Shown here in pieces: positions 8,271-15,107 of a stretch of DNA of 64,000 nt. Under the pieces are notes generated by a model, which saw nothing but the letters and a program-made list of their open reading frames with translations, made no database searches and was not told where the DNA came from. Position numbers and translations under genes: made by a program. The stretch comes from CAZBQJ01 sp964494085. Lineage in GTDB: Bacteria; Patescibacteriota; Gracilibacteria; UBA1369. The stretch lies in contig CAZBQJ010000003.1 in the NCBI GenBank assembly GCA_964494085.1, positions 124,001-188,000 of the forward strand. Reading direction: 5' to 3'. Every line of letters begins with the position of its first letter. The stretch's first letter is position 1.

Positions 8271-9395
8271 TTAAAAACTCTCCAACAAATCTTTGATCAT
8301 TGCTTCATGTTCAAAGAATTTATAGGTACCCAGCAACTTTGCCTTTTCCAGTTTCTGTTCTATTGATTTTCTTTCTTCTAAAGCATTTTCAATCAACCGT
8401 TGAACTGCCTGTAATTCCAGCTTTTTGTAGTCTAGACAATATTCACTCAAAGCAATCGTCTCCACAAAGTCCTTTACTTTCTTGCTATAAGAAATTGCTA
8501 AAAATGGAGTCTGAGTTAGTACGGCAAAAATAATTGAATGCAGTCTCATCCCGATTACCAATTCACTTCGCCCGATCATCTCCATGGCTTGTGGATAATC
8601 TTCTGCTTCCAATAATTCCAAAGCGGCCTTGTTTTCAACCAAGTGTGCTATTTGCTTAAAGCGATCCAAATCATTCTCATAAGCCGTTTGAAATGGTATG
8701 AACGCTACTTTCAAACCTTTCTTTTCATACAGCCAATCAATCACTTCAGCCAGCAATCGATTTGAATCTTCTGTGTTCCCAAGCCAATTTCTGGCGGTTA
8801 ATGTTACTCTTTTCTCTCGATTTAAAGCTTTTTCGCCGTCATAACCTACTGCAAAAGCCGGATCCGCTAGAACTTTTACATCGTAAACGCCCCATTCCCT
8901 CAAAAGCCTCTTTGATTGGTTATCCCGGACAGTAATTGCCACGGCCCGTTTAAAAACAAATTTTGTCATCATCTTGGCCAGTCTTCCCCTCACTGGGCCC
9001 ACACTTTGAGCAATACAAAAAACTCTTTTCCCCAGTAAAGTAAACCACCAAAATTGCACAAACCAAATCCACACAGCCCGTGGTCTTTCATCATTAAATA
9101 AGCCTCCTCCGCCCAGCAGTACCAGATCACAATTAGTGACGGCAAATAAACTCTGCCAGCCAGTAGGGGTGAACCAATATTTGAAAAATGAATTAAATCC
9201 GGCTGGAAAATGCCAAATAGCATTAACTCTATGAGCTTTCGTGGTTTCTGTTGGAGTAGCGCTCATCACTGTAATATTTGCGCTTTTTTGGGTAGATTTA
9301 ATTAAATTAATTAATCCAGCCAAGATAGCCTCATCACCCCAATTAGTGGCTCCGTAGTTACCGCAAATCAAAATATGTCTTTTGTCTGCTTTCAT
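8271..9395 (-). CDS. csaB: polysaccharide pyruvyl transferase, CsaB type
   Basis: About 374 residues. CsaB-type enzymes add pyruvate to secondary cell-wall polysaccharide, which is the ligand of SLH domains. Visible family features: ILICGNYGATNWGDEAIL near the N-terminus, LVLLGGGGLFNDERP (about residue 90), the FCIAQSVGPV segment, VRDNQSKRLL, and the C-terminal GMRLHSIIFAV. ATG 9395 is preferred to an in-frame TTG at 9401. AT-rich codon use like the rest of the backbone, although it lies between two GC-rich blocks. The SLH protein at 31992-33992 is a plausible partner. Confidence 0.88.
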   Translation of the reverse strand: MKADKRHILICGNYGATNWGDEAILAGLINLIKSTQKSANITVMSATPTETTKAHRVNAIWHFPAGFNSFFKYWFTPTGWQSLFAVTNCDLVLLGGGGLFNDERPRAVWIWFVQFWWFTLLGKRVFCIAQSVGPVRGRLAKMMTKFVFKRAVAITVRDNQSKRLLREWGVYDVKVLADPAFAVGYDGEKALNREKRVTLTARNWLGNTEDSNRLLAEVIDWLYEKKGLKVAFIPFQTAYENDLDRFKQIAHLVENKAALELLEAEDYPQAMEMIGRSELVIGMRLHSIIFAVLTQTPFLAISYSKKVKDFVETIALSEYCLDYKKLELQAVQRLIENALEERKSIEQKLEKAKLLGTYKFFEHEAMIKDLLESF

Positions 9396-9401
9396 TATCA
9401 A

Positions 9402-9829
9402 TTTAATTGTAATGATTGGACTTTAACGGAATTTCACAACTTGATTAAGCAATTTAGCATTTTTAAGTAAAAAGATTTGACTAAATATTAAAAATGTAGT
9501 TTAATTCAGTCTTGTCATTCTTCTGAACATTTCTAGCGGACAAGGCTTTGTACCTTGAAATAAGGGCAAATGACCGTTTAGCACCTGAAAAGAGGCTGGT
9601 TGCTTTACTATGGCTTTAGCTATTTTTGGTACTCATTCAAGTAATGGGAACTGGATATATCTTCAACCTAGCGAAGCTTTAGCTTCCTTCAGGTGCTTTA
9701 CGGCACTATGTTTTGGTTCTAAACGGCAACACTCATAATTGGGTGGCTGCCAAATACTTTAATAGAGTCGGCATCCTGCCAATTCTAAGTAAGTTTCTCT
9801 CTTCAACCCCAACACCAGCGAGGTCTACC
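9402..9829 (+). promoter_or_regulatory. gene-free stretch: promoter and long structured leader
   Basis: No gene seen. A promoter TTGACT (9477-9482), 17 nt, TTTAAT (9500-9505) would start RNA near 9512, about 318 nt before the ATG at 9830. The leader has a long stem: 9580-9589 pairs with 9688-9697 (10 bp) and CCGT 9574-9577 with ACGG 9700-9703 across a 2x2 internal loop. The same 5' arm, CCGTTTAG 9574-9581, can instead pair with CTAAACGG 9719-9726. Smaller hairpins lie inside. I match no known riboswitch class. Shine-Dalgarno GAGG is at 9820-9823. Confidence 0.6.
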
Positions 9830-11038
9830 ATGAAGGTATACGCAAAGATCCTCACCCTGGTAGTCTTCGCTTGCAGCTTCATGCTGTTTGCGTCGATTGC
9901 CTCCGCGGCGCCCGGTTGGCGTTACAAGTCGAGTCACGGCATGGCAAACTGCGAGTTTGCCGCACCGTCGACTCCCGGTGCTTCCGTCAATGGAGGTACT
10001 GTTTCGGGTGGCGCCAAAAGCGTCACTATCTCAGCACAAGTGGGCTCTACGGTTACCTTGCGGCTCATCTGCAAGCGTGACCAGAGCTACAACGCGTCTG
10101 GCGACCTCGAGTCGATCGGGCCGGTAGGAAACTATTCCTCCGACTCGCTCGGCTCCGGAACGGAGATCGGCGTCGATAAACCCGGGGATTCGTCTTCGGG
10201 CTACGAGATGCCCAAGGGCAGGGAGTGGATCGTACCGGTGGCTTCCACCAGTGCGACCTACAATCTCTCTTGGAACGGTGATAGTGGTAGCGATTCCATC
10301 GCTGTCACTGTTCAACCGACCGATGCTCCGGCGAGCCAGGCCGACGTCCGGGAGGTAAAGGATATGGCGGAGACGGCAATGGAAGGTAATGGAAGCGACT
10401 ACGGCGCCTGGGAGCGTCGCATCGTTTCCGTGACGGCCAACTATCAGCTCGACCTCGACTCGTTCGGGGATGGGCAGGCCGAACCGTCCGGTGCCAAGCC
10501 CGACGCCCGTCAGGGCTGGGGCTTGGACATCGATGCCTTCGTCACACCCAAGAAATCCAGCTTCAAGTTGGACTTGGGCGTGACCTTCGACATGAAGTTC
10601 CGGCAGGTTCCCACGACCTACGCTCCCAACCTCCCCGCGAATGGCTTCAACGCCTTCACGGACGGGAAGAGCTACTTCGTGGGACCAAAAGTCGGAGGTT
10701 CACTCATGCCGACGAGCTGGTTCGAGTTTCGCTTCTGGGCTTCGCCCGGTGTGTTGGTCTCGGTGTGGGATACCATCCCCATCAGCCAACTCCCCGATCG
10801 GACCCTCTACTCCGGCGAATCGGACACCCACGCGGCGTTCGGTTACAAAGCCAGACTGGAAGCCAACTTCATCATCGCCGACCATTTCCTGGTTGGGCCT
10901 TCGATCGGCATCGAGGGTAATATCTCGGAACTCCCCGTCGCTCGCGGGGCGATGCGCGACACCAACGGTGCTCTCGTTTTGCGAGAAGGCCACTGGATCG
11001 ACGTACCGCTCACGTTCAACGTCGGGGCGATCCTCTGA
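9830..11038 (+). CDS. GC-rich exported protein with barrel-like C-terminal half
   Basis: 402 residues. A Sec signal peptide (MKVYAKILTLVVFACSFMLF) ends with a type I cleavage site ASA-AP. Residues 25-180 look like a beta-rich Ig-like domain (VTISAQVGSTVTLRLICKRD). From about residue 200 the pattern alternates polar and hydrophobic residues with aromatic girdles (ANYQLDLDSFG, SSFKLDLGVTFDMKF, FEFRFWASPGVLVSVW, YKARLEANFIIADHFLVGPS), as in outer-membrane beta-barrels. That is odd for a lineage thought to have one membrane. ATG 9830 has GAGG 6 nt before it and starts the signal peptide; an extended start at 9713 gives an implausible N-terminus. GC-rich codons. Followed by the repeat lipoprotein gene after 136 nt. 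Confidence 0.82.
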   Translation: MKVYAKILTLVVFACSFMLFASIASAAPGWRYKSSHGMANCEFAAPSTPGASVNGGTVSGGAKSVTISAQVGSTVTLRLICKRDQSYNASGDLESIGPVGNYSSDSLGSGTEIGVDKPGDSSSGYEMPKGREWIVPVASTSATYNLSWNGDSGSDSIAVTVQPTDAPASQADVREVKDMAETAMEGNGSDYGAWERRIVSVTANYQLDLDSFGDGQAEPSGAKPDARQGWGLDIDAFVTPKKSSFKLDLGVTFDMKFRQVPTTYAPNLPANGFNAFTDGKSYFVGPKVGGSLMPTSWFEFRFWASPGVLVSVWDTIPISQLPDRTLYSGESDTHAAFGYKARLEANFIIADHFLVGPSIGIEGNISELPVARGAMRDTNGALVLREGHWIDVPLTFNVGAIL

Positions 11039-11041
11039 ACT

Positions 11042-11118
11042 GTTTCCCGGTGGACCGGGTAGTGAAATGCAGAAGCTTTACCGCTTATGCTCAGTAACTA
11101 CCCGGATCCCCGGGAAAC
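11042..11118 (+). promoter_or_regulatory. long stem-loop between two GC-rich genes
   Basis: GTTTCCCGG (11042-11050) pairs with CCGGGAAAC (11110-11118), and CCGGGTAGT (11055-11063) with ACTACCCGG (11097-11105), separated by a 4x4 internal loop. The segment TGGACCGGGT (11051-11060) can alternatively pair with ACCCGGTCCA (about 11128-11137). It starts 4 nt after the stop codon of the upstream gene. No U-run, so attenuation, mRNA protection or processing are all possible. Confidence 0.65.
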
Positions 11119-11132
11119 CTGATTCGGACCCG

Positions 11133-11161
11133 GTCCATCGGGTCTAAAAAGCCCGATGGGC
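11133..11161 (+). promoter_or_regulatory. hairpin directly before Shine-Dalgarno of the repeat lipoprotein
   Basis: CCATCGGG (11135-11142) pairs with CCCGATGG (11152-11159), extended by a G-U and a G-C pair. The loop is TCTAAAAAG. AAGGA follows at once (11162-11166), 8 nt before the ATG at 11175. Confidence 0.6.
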
Positions 11162-11174
11162 AAGGATACGAACC

Positions 11175-12644
11175 ATGAAAAAGCACAATTTTTTCTGGAT
11201 GGTGGCTATGGCCATCGTCGTTCTCATCATCTCGGCCTGCGACAGCATGCCGACGACAGAAGCCTGCCTCGTCAGCGGAGATCCGGAGTGTGACAACCTT
11301 CCTGGCTCCACTGGCGGCTCTGGCAACAGTAACTGTTCCAACGACCCCAACATCGGCCAAACCTGCGATCTTCCTGACGGCAGCAACGGTACCTGGGTAT
11401 GTACGCCCAACGGTCTTCGCTGTGCTGATGGGAATGGAGGCACGGGTGGTGATGGCGGCGCAAGTGGTACCGGCAACACCGGCGGCACCGGCAGCTACAA
11501 CTGCCATGACGATCCCAATAATGGAACCGAGTGCGTCACTCCACAGGGAAAACCTGGGGAGTGGGGCTGTAACGCTAACGGCACCGGCCTCTATTGCTAC
11601 CCCAACGGGGGTGGCGGTACGGGCGGTGACGGCGGTGGTGGTCAAGGTGGTAATGGTGGTTACAACTGCCACGAAGACCCTGGCCTATACAGTCCCTGCA
11701 CAACCTCCAACGGTCACATCGGCGTCCAGGTCTGCAATGCCAACGGCACCGGACTGGTCTGTCAGTGCACCGATACCAACTGTGGTAACGGGGGCACGGG
11801 TGGTAACAGTGGCGGAGGTCAAGGTGGAGACGGCGGCAGTGGTGGAGTTTACAACTGCATCACCGACCCTCAGCTCGGCGCAAGCTGCAGTATGGGGACC
11901 GGCGTCTGTTCACGCAACGGACAAAAGATCTGCAATCAAGCCGGTGACGGTCTGATGTGCAGTGCCGTAGCTGGGGGGCCCAATCCGAGTGGAGAAATCT
12001 GCTCAAATGGATTGGACGACAACTGCAACGGCGCTGTCGACGACCTTCCTTGTACAAATGGAGGTGGCAGTGGCGGATCTGGAGGAACTGGCGGCAGTGG
12101 CGGATCCGGGGGTGGGGCAACCTGCACACCGGTGACAAGCGCCAACATCATGGTCACGGGCAGCAGCTCGTTGACCACCTTGCTCAAGGGTGAGGCGAGC
12201 ATCAACTCATCCAATCCCTTGAGCTTGGGGACCTTCACCAACCTGCAGCTGCTGTCCATCGCGGCAGGGAACGGTCTATCGATCACCACTTCTACGGTCG
12301 GCGCGCAGATGAATGTCTGGACGCCTTACACGGGAGGTGGAGGGGATCCTATGCCCCTGATTGATAGCTTGTTCTGTAGGCAACTCGGCATTAATCCGCC
12401 GAATCCTGCAAGTTGCAACGCTGGAGTGATCGGTGACCGCAAGTCGGCTGCTTATCTCTCGGCACTCCGCATCGACTGGGAGTGCTGGCGCAAGGGCTCA
12501 GCGTTCTGCCCCTCCACCATCAACAGCTACGTACCCGGCGACTTGTTCGCTCTCGTCAAGATCGTTGCCAACGGCGACGGCGACAGCGAGAGCTTCAGTG
12601 GCTCGAAGTGGCGCATCCTCGAGATGCCCCCGAAGTGCCCCTGA
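11175..12644 (+). CDS. GC-rich Cys/Gly-repeat lipoprotein with MopE-type motif
   Basis: 489 residues. Signal peptide with lipobox ISAC (residues 19-22). Residues 30-300 hold four related Cys modules, each beginning like YNCHDDPNNGTEC and carrying two or three more Cys (GEWGCNANGTGLYC; VCSRNGQKIC), separated by low-complexity Gly linkers (GGTGGDGGASG). After the fourth module comes EICSNGLDDNCNGAVDD, the metal-binding-like motif of MopE-type proteins. Residues 315-489 form an unrecognised C-terminal domain (WECWRKGSAFCPS). Such architecture is familiar from myxobacterial secreted proteins, which suggests but does not prove the donor. Shine-Dalgarno AAGGA at 11162. GC-rich codons. Confidence 0.85.
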   Translation: MKKHNFFWMVAMAIVVLIISACDSMPTTEACLVSGDPECDNLPGSTGGSGNSNCSNDPNIGQTCDLPDGSNGTWVCTPNGLRCADGNGGTGGDGGASGTGNTGGTGSYNCHDDPNNGTECVTPQGKPGEWGCNANGTGLYCYPNGGGGTGGDGGGGQGGNGGYNCHEDPGLYSPCTTSNGHIGVQVCNANGTGLVCQCTDTNCGNGGTGGNSGGGQGGDGGSGGVYNCITDPQLGASCSMGTGVCSRNGQKICNQAGDGLMCSAVAGGPNPSGEICSNGLDDNCNGAVDDLPCTNGGGSGGSGGTGGSGGSGGGATCTPVTSANIMVTGSSSLTTLLKGEASINSSNPLSLGTFTNLQLLSIAAGNGLSITTSTVGAQMNVWTPYTGGGGDPMPLIDSLFCRQLGINPPNPASCNAGVIGDRKSAAYLSALRIDWECWRKGSAFCPSTINSYVPGDLFALVKIVANGDGDSESFSGSKWRILEMPPKCP

Positions 12645-12820
12645 GCAAGTCATCCTCGTAGCCACACCAGGGGCTGAGTCCAGCAGGATTCGCCCCAACT
12701 TTCTCCCAAAACTAGTGCCGAATCGCACGCGCAAGCGTGTGACATAAAGCACTAAAACCCCTAACCAAGTAGCCGGACATTCTCCACAAGAGGGCGTCTA
12801 ACTCAGGAAAAGGGGAATAA
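12645..12820 (+). other. 3' untranslated stretch after repeat lipoprotein
   Basis: No gene supported. It contains a 5-bp hairpin with a GCAA tetraloop (CACGC-GCAA-GCGTG, near 12725-12739) and ends at a strong terminator. GC content falls along it toward backbone level. Confidence 0.5.
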
Positions 12821-12852
12821 GGCCTCGACAATGCTGTCGAGGCCTTTTCCTT
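12819..12852 (+). terminator. intrinsic terminator of the two-gene GC-rich unit
   Basis: GGCCTCGACA (12821-12830), loop ATGC, TGTCGAGGCC (12835-12844), then TTTTCCTTTT. AA before and TT after extend the stem to 12 bp. Confidence 0.9.
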
Positions 12853-12977
12853 TTGCCCGAGTATTTCCACCCGTTCAAAAGAATTCCAATAAAACACTTT
12901 ACAAAACAAATAATGTATTGTATAACATAGTCTTGCTTTAAACTTAATAAATTACAGGTTTTCAGCAGAATCCTTGA

Positions 12978-12998
12978 AAATCCATTGGAATTAACTAA
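12978..12998. repeat. left arm of 21-bp inverted repeat around third GC-rich gene
   Basis: AAATCCATTGGAATT followed by AACTAA. The reverse complement of 13994-14014 is identical except for one base (20 of 21). Confidence 0.8.
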
Positions 12999-13001
12999 AG
13001 A

Positions 13002-13066
13002 AACAGGAAAAGAGACTTGCTCCAAAGAGAAATTAAGAGTCTTTAGAGCAGCTCTCTTTTCCTGTT
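13002..13066 (+). promoter_or_regulatory. long leader hairpin of third GC-rich gene
   Basis: AACAGGAAAAGAGA (13002-13015) pairs perfectly with TCTCTTTTCCTGTT (13053-13066), 14 bp. Inside, GCTCCAAAGA pairs with TCTTTAGAGC at 9 of 10 positions. It begins 3 nt after the repeat arm and ends about 80 nt before the ATG. Confidence 0.75.
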
Positions 13067-13145
13067 CAGCACAACTTGTGCATCGATTCAAGCCAACCTT
13101 CAGTGGTGGCAATATAAAGAAAACCCCAACAACTCGGAGACCACC

Positions 13146-13919
13146 ATGACCAATCATCTCAGTACAATCCTTCTGACCATCTCGGCCCTCGCCATCACCG
13201 GCTTTATCACCGGTTGTGAAGGCGATGGCCAATACTATGAACCCGGCTGCAGTGAAACTTACTGTCCTCCGGACGGAGTAGGTGGTAGCGGTGGTAGCGT
13301 CAACATTACTCCTCCTCCAGAAAATGGAGGTGTGGCCGGTGAAGACGAAGATGGAGACTACGGCGGCGGTGACGGCACGGCAGATTGCCAAGCTGTTCCA
13401 TCCTGGTGGGATCTCCGGTCCTACGACGGCTGCATGGGCAGCAGTAGTCTGTCCGTATTGTATCGCGGCAGTGATCATCATGAGCAGAGCATCAGCGGAA
13501 AGGGCTTCGTCGACACTCAAGGTGAACGGGGTGGCCAGCAAGGCAGGCTCGTCTACCTGACTACCCCCGACACTCACGATTGTGGCCCCATCAAGGTCGC
13601 TACTGTCAGTAATTCGGGTTCGATTCTCTACGCAGCGAGCGCTCCTGTGCACTTTTACTACCTCTCCACCGAGCTGTCGGAGGAGGTTTGGATGAAGTTG
13701 CATGGTGGCGCCGCTCCCACGGCCAGCGACTACTACTCGGCAGAGTTTGGTAGTATGCTGATCGACATCTTCGATTGCCAGACCGGTTCTTCATGTGGTC
13801 TGGCTTCGAAGGTTGGAGCTCTTCCTCCGGAAATCGTCAAAGATAACGGGATTGGAGCCAGCGCCACCGTCGACGGTGCATTCTGCGGACGCCTGTTTGT
13901 AGTCATGGTTGCCAAGTAA
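13146..13919 (+). CDS. GC-rich exported lipoprotein, unknown
   Basis: 257 residues. Signal peptide with lipobox ITGC (residues about 20-23). An acidic/Gly-rich linker follows (GGSGGSVNITPPPENGGVAGEDEDGDYGG in pieces), then a domain from about residue 78 to the end with paired Cys (DCQAVPSWWDLRSYDGC, DCQTGSSCG, AFCG). No family recognised. CGGAG lies before the ATG. Codon use is GC-rich. It has its own promoter, leader hairpin, 3' hairpin and bracketing 21-bp inverted repeat, so it looks like an independent cassette. Next gene downstream is rmlA, convergent. Confidence 0.85.
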   Translation: MTNHLSTILLTISALAITGFITGCEGDGQYYEPGCSETYCPPDGVGGSGGSVNITPPPENGGVAGEDEDGDYGGGDGTADCQAVPSWWDLRSYDGCMGSSSLSVLYRGSDHHEQSISGKGFVDTQGERGGQQGRLVYLTTPDTHDCGPIKVATVSNSGSILYAASAPVHFYYLSTELSEEVWMKLHGGAAPTASDYYSAEFGSMLIDIFDCQTGSSCGLASKVGALPPEIVKDNGIGASATVDGAFCGRLFVVMVAK

Positions 13920-13941
13920 GGCGCAATGATTACCGACAAAT

Positions 13942-13977
13942 ACCCACCCTGGAAGCTTTTGGGCTTCCAGGGTGGGT
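13942..13977 (+). terminator. perfect 15-bp hairpin after third GC-rich gene (no U-run)
   Basis: ACCCACCCTGGAAGC, 6-nt loop, GCTTCCAGGGTGGGT. No T-run follows, the same style as the hairpin at 7520. Placed 22 nt after the stop. Confidence 0.75.
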
Positions 13978-13993
13978 GCTCACTAGCAATCGA

Positions 13994-14014
13994 TTAGTAA
14001 ATTCCAATGGATTT
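13994..14014. repeat. right arm of 21-bp inverted repeat around third GC-rich gene
   Basis: TTAGTAAATTCCAATGG followed by ATTT; partner of 12978-12998 with one mismatch. It lies 16 bp beyond the 3' hairpin. I see no target-site duplication outside the arms. Confidence 0.8.
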
Positions 14015-14070
14015 CTTCTCACATTAAACCACACGCTTCAATTTTTATTGAGCGCTATTTTTTTATGAAT

Positions 14071-15024
14071 TTATTTCTTAATCTCGATCTCTATCTTTTT
14101 ATCCAATTCTCTCTTCAGTCCGGCCGCCTCCCTTTCACCCAAATATTTGTTTCTATCCTTTTCTTGTTTCAATAGATTCAAAAGATATATCCCATAACCG
14201 CTTTTGGTAAATTTGTTTGCCAATTTTTCCAGTTGCTCGGCACTAATATATCCTTGATTATAAGCCACTTCCTCGATACAGCCAATTTTTACACCTTGTC
14301 TTTTTTCAATTGCTTCCACAAAATTACTGGCCTGCATCATTGATTCAAAAGTGCCTGTATCCAACCAAGCCACACCTCTATCTAAAATCTGTACTTTCAA
14401 TTTTCCCCGATTTAAATATTCCGCACTCACGTCGGTAATTTCATATTCCAATCTAGCACTCGGCTGCAGGTTTTTAGCGATTTCAATCACCTCATTGTCA
14501 TAGAAATACAATCCCGGAATGGCGAAATTTGAGCGGGCCTTCAGAGGTTTTTCCTCAATCGAAACTGCTTTCTGATCAGCGTCAAATTCTACCACACCAT
14601 AGCGCTCCGGATCATTAACATGATAAGCGAAAACGATTCCTCCATCCGGGTCATGAGAATCCTGCAATAATTCATCAATTCCTGCTCCATAAAAAATATT
14701 GTCACCGAGAATCAAACAAACTTTTTCTTTACCAATAAATTTTTCACCAATTACAAACGCCTCAGCCAAACCTCTCGGTTCCGGTTGTACTTCATAACTG
14801 AAGTTACAGCCCAACGCTGCACCATCGCCCAACAAATTCTTAAAAGCCCACTGTTCCTGTGAAGTGGTAATAATCAGGATATCTCTAATTCCCGCCGCCA
14901 TTAAAGTCGCAATCGGATAGTAAATCATCGGCTTATCATAAATCGGCATCAATTGTTTACTGATGGCCAAAGTGATTGGGTGCAATCTGCTACCGGTCCC
15001 ACCGGCTAGGACAATTCCTTTCAT
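14071..15024 (-). CDS. rmlA: glucose-1-phosphate thymidylyltransferase
   Basis: About 317 residues. Makes dTDP-glucose from dTTP and glucose-1-phosphate, first step of dTDP-deoxysugar synthesis. MKGIVLAGGTGSRLHP is the nucleotide-binding N-terminus; SKQLMPIYDKPMIYYP, LILGDNIFYG, EEKP and RGVAWLDTGT are all present. A Lys/Glu-rich tail of about 25 residues (LKRELDKKIEIEIKK) extends past the normal end. I moved the start to ATG 15024, where the family begins. Last gene of the infB-to-rmlA run, 83 nt after rmlD. Confidence 0.95.
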   Translation of the reverse strand: MKGIVLAGGTGSRLHPITLAISKQLMPIYDKPMIYYPIATLMAAGIRDILIITTSQEQWAFKNLLGDGAALGCNFSYEVQPEPRGLAEAFVIGEKFIGKEKVCLILGDNIFYGAGIDELLQDSHDPDGGIVFAYHVNDPERYGVVEFDADQKAVSIEEKPLKARSNFAIPGLYFYDNEVIEIAKNLQPSARLEYEITDVSAEYLNRGKLKVQILDRGVAWLDTGTFESMMQASNFVEAIEKRQGVKIGCIEEVAYNQGYISAEQLEKLANKFTKSGYGIYLLNLLKQEKDRNKYLGEREAAGLKRELDKKIEIEIKK

Positions 15025-15107
15025 AAGATAAATTAATCCCTCCAAGGCTACCACATAACCAGACCTTGGCAAGGCACTGTGTAGCCAAAACATTAGATAT
15101 CCTTGAC

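Larger units (their letters stand above)
12853..13145 (+). promoter_or_regulatory. promoter and structured leader of third GC-rich block
   Basis: No gene. Promoter TTTACA (12898-12903), 17 nt, TATAAC (12921-12926); start near 12933, leader about 213 nt. The leader holds the repeat arm at 12978-12998 and a hairpin at 13002-13066. AATTCCAAT (12882-12890) is a further inverted match to ATTGGAATT inside that arm. Shine-Dalgarno CGGAG is near 13135. Confidence 0.6.

Noticed and set aside
8261..8271. TAGCGCTC near 8262 as a CIRCE half-site
   Set aside because: No second half at 9-nt spacing; the hexamer AGCGCT recurs by chance.
9713..9829. 39-residue N-terminal extension of the barrel-like protein
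   Set aside because: It would put the signal peptide inside the protein, and the Shine-Dalgarno site fits ATG 9830.
9402..9829. Known riboswitch or tmRNA in the long leader
   Set aside because: No TPP, cobalamin, SAM, c-di-GMP or tmRNA landmarks seen; kept only as an unknown structured leader.
12798..13703. 301-residue open frame on the minus strand across the third GC-rich gene
   Set aside because: Antisense frame kept open by GC-rich composition; no ribosome site, crosses a terminator and promoter; the plus-strand lipoprotein has signal peptide and Shine-Dalgarno site.
7476..14014. A transposon or integron with its own recombinase
   Set aside because: No transposase or integrase gene, no target duplication and no shared end sequence among the blocks.
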